A DNA stretch of 32,500 nt from the NCBI GenBank assembly GCA_016946835.1, contig JACVTC010000142.1, positions 185,001-217,500 on the forward strand. The letters are read 5' to 3'. A program made the translations under genes and the position numbers. Source of the stretch: Neocallimastix lanati (nom. inval.). Its lineage: Eukaryota; Neocallimastigomycota; Neocallimastigomycetes; Neocallimastigales; Neocallimastigaceae. Under the pieces are notes generated by a model. It saw nothing but the letters and a program-made list of their open reading frames with translations. It ran no database searches and had not been told where the DNA came from. Positions 30,011 through 32,500 of this stretch are shown here, in pieces (the first letter of the stretch is position 1; every line of letters starts with the position of its first letter).

Positions 30011-30125
30011 GAAGTGTCTTTTAAAATTAAAAGGTTACTTGCAATATATTTTAATATTTTTATTGTATTATGAAGTGTCTTTCAAAATTAAAAGGTTTCT
30101 TTCAATATATTTTAATATTTTTATT
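30011..30125. repeat. 61-bp-period tandem duplication
   Basis: GAAGTGTCTTT(T/C)(A/C)AAATTAAAAGG begins at 30011 and 30072. Both copies continue into CAATATATTTTAATATTTTT. The copies differ at only a few positions. Confidence 0.88.
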
Positions 30126-30223
30126 TTTTAATTATAATAAATATTTAACAATTATAAATATTTAATTTAATTACTATTAAATAATAATAAATATTTTTCT
30201 AGTTTTTATTATATTTTTTAATC

Positions 30224-30411
<188 letters not shown>

Positions 30412-30733
30412 AAATCCTAAAAACAAATTATAATTAAAACTAATCAAATCATATTAAATAATAAATCAGTTGATTAAAATATTTTTATTTAATTACACAA
30501 AATAAAATAAAAAAAAATAATTACATATTTAATTATAATTATATATTTTTTTTTTTAATGATTCTAAAGAAATATAGTTACATTAATTTACCATGTAAAT
30601 TTTATATTATTATTACTTCTTTTTAAAATAACAAATTCTTCATTATTCATAAATATATAAGTAATAAAATAAAAATAAACCTTAAATATCTAATATAAAG
30701 CAATAATCATATCAAAATATATATTAAATTCAT

Positions 30734-30764
<31 letters not shown>

Positions 30765-30767
30765 ATA

Positions 30768-30887
30768 CAATGAATATAACTAATATTATAATCTTTTTTA
30801 TATAAAATTTATAATATTAACATTTTTTTTAAAGCAATTAATATAACTAATATCATAATCTTTTATATATAAAATTTATAATATTAA
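30768..30887. repeat. 67-bp-period duplication upstream of the MED1-like gene
   Basis: CAATGAATATAACTAATATT at 30768 recurs as CAATTAATATAACTAATATC at 30835. Both are followed by ATAATCTTTT and ATAAAATTTATAATATTAA. The second copy ends about 140 bp before the start codon, so it lies in the likely promoter or 5' UTR. Confidence 0.85.
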
Positions 30888-31023
30888 TATTAAATTTAAA
30901 TATTTAAAAAATTTGATTATTCTACAAATTTTATTATCACATTTAGAAATTTAGCTTTTATTATTATTATTATTGTTATTATTATTTTTAATACCTAATT
31001 TTAAATTATTTAAATTTGGCACT

Positions 31024-31890
31024 ATGGAAAAATCAGATGAAGAAAAAAAAATAGATGACATTTTAAAAGATATTCATAATGATTTTATGGATTATTTTGA
31101 CAATATTGATATACCAAAGGAAGGGAGTACTTCATTTCATGGTATAAAAAACAATATTATAATAATATATAAAAATTTTTATATAATAAATATTTATCAA
31201 AAAATAGAATATAATTAATTTAAAATTTCAAATTTTTTTAAAAAAAAAAAATAATAATATTAAATTGTTACTATTATTATTATTTTTATTATTATATATA
31301 TTGTTGTTTTGTTTTATATAAAAGATTTAAACAATAAGAAAAGTATTTATGAATTGGAAAGTGAGTTTCATCAATCAATAGAGAAAGTTAGAAATTCATT
31401 ACTGAAATTTAAAGAAACCTGTTTAACTGAAAAAGATAAGAATCTTACACTAAGAAAATTAATGATAGTTTTAAATGTAAAGCAACTTAATAAAAATATA
31501 CTAAAGATAAATAAATAAAAAATAGAAATTTCAAACAATTAATTCTTCATATATGTATATTAAAAGAATCAAAATCAAAATAGACAAATTATAAATGATT
31601 GGAAAGCAACAGGTAATGATTGTCTCGAAGCATTAAGACAAGTTTGTAAAGTAGATAAACTTCAAATAATGAAAAAGAGTTTAATTGAATTAGCAACTGA
31701 CTTAAAGTAATAAAATAATATTGAATTACTTTATTTTTATTGAATCATTTTACCATTTCACAAATATATATATATATATATATTTTAAGAAAAAATAATA
31801 ATAATAATAATAATAATAATATATAAATTTCAAGATAAATAAATTTTAAAATTAATTTATTAATTTCAATTTATATATATAAATGTTTTC

Positions 31891-31943
<53 letters not shown>

Positions 31944-32162
31944 TTAATAAATAAAATATATATATAATAATAAAGATTACAATTCTTCTGTGATAAATTC
32001 TCAAATAATATATGTGAAAAGATATCATTATTTGGAAAAGTTATAGTTATTGATGTAAGTTACTTATTAATTTAGAAATTCATTAATATAAAACTATATA
32101 TATCATTTAGTACATAAATAAACCATTATAATCATTATATCAATCTAAAAATAAAAATAAAA

Positions 32163-32195
<33 letters not shown>

Positions 32196-32500
32196 ATAAT
32201 AATAAATTTTATCTTTATTAAAGTAACATTTTTTATACTTTTTTTCAGTAATATTATTATTAACTTTATTTAAATATTAAATATATATATATAGGTTGGA
32301 TTAGACAAAGATGGAAACACCATATTAATTGAACTTGCTCCAAATGATAAGATTACTAATATTAAAAATGTAATATATTCATCTAAAATTGTCGTATATA
32401 TGCTTCATTAATTACAAAATTTAATTAAATTTTTTATTTATAAATACTAAATATATTTATTTCATTTTTAATTAGATTCAAGAATTGTTAAAAAAATATT
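31024..32500 (+). CDS. MED1: Probable Mediator subunit MED1, 5' part (runs off the window)
   Basis: Exons are 31024-31141, 31325-31476, 31567-31706, 31976-32054, 32295-32369 and 32476 to beyond 32500. GT-AG joins are all in frame and give about 196 residues so far. The N-terminus is acidic and helical. The key stretch is CLEALRQVCKVDKLQIMKK (about 110), then SLFGKVIVIDVGLDKDGN and IQELLKKY. This order, a CL-x-L-x-x-x-x-KV helix, then a strand pair ending VGLDKDG, then a short PELVQ-like helix, parallels the N-terminal MED1 domain as I remember it for animals. MED1 is a middle-module Mediator subunit linking activators to RNA polymerase II. Identity per position is low, so the call rests on pattern and order. 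Several introns are short (90-270 bp) and the model depends on them. Confidence 0.6.

Overview
The window looks like nuclear DNA of a fungus, most likely an anaerobic gut fungus (Neocallimastigomycota). Non-coding DNA is almost pure A/T, full of long poly-A/poly-T runs and microsatellites. Genes carry several GT-AG introns. The proteins are fungal in character: a Dbp2-like helicase, a Sec4/Ypt2-type Rab, and a SNF5 protein ending in a GATA finger. A decayed LINE-type retroelement is also present. The lineage is inferred from these traits; no search was run.

Layout. (1) 4-3628, minus: DEAD-box RNA helicase of the Dbp2/DDX5 family, six exons, complete. (2) 3629-10152: long A/T-rich intergene with tetranucleotide arrays, a 21-bp perfect inverted repeat and small islands of higher complexity. 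(3) 10153-12040, plus: PASK-like Ser/Thr protein kinase, two exons. (4) 14387-15292, plus: dead 3' fragment of a non-LTR retrotransposon. (5) 16750-19431, plus: SNF5/SMARCB1-type chromatin-remodelling subunit with a C-terminal GATA-type finger, seven exons. (6) 20651-22546, minus: coiled-coil protein with a C-terminal module resembling one in large signalling proteins of early-diverging fungi; convergent with SNF5. (7) 24861-26671, minus: Rab8/Sec4/Ypt2 small GTPase, six exons. (8) 31024 to the window end, plus: 5' part of a probable Mediator MED1 gene, divergent from the Rab gene.

Gene models were built by joining exons at GT-AG boundaries. Every junction keeps frame across the whole gene, which strongly supports the helicase, SNF5 and Rab models. 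The genes do not form an operon or obvious pathway. The helicase, SNF5 and MED1 all act in transcription or RNA metabolism, while the Rab acts in exocytosis.

The most notable non-coding theme is recurrent local tandem duplication (units of about 39 to 195 bp) in introns and intergenes, usually beside homopolymer tracts, plus two very long near-perfect TTTA arrays. No tRNA, rRNA, CRISPR array or prokaryotic operon signal was recognised.
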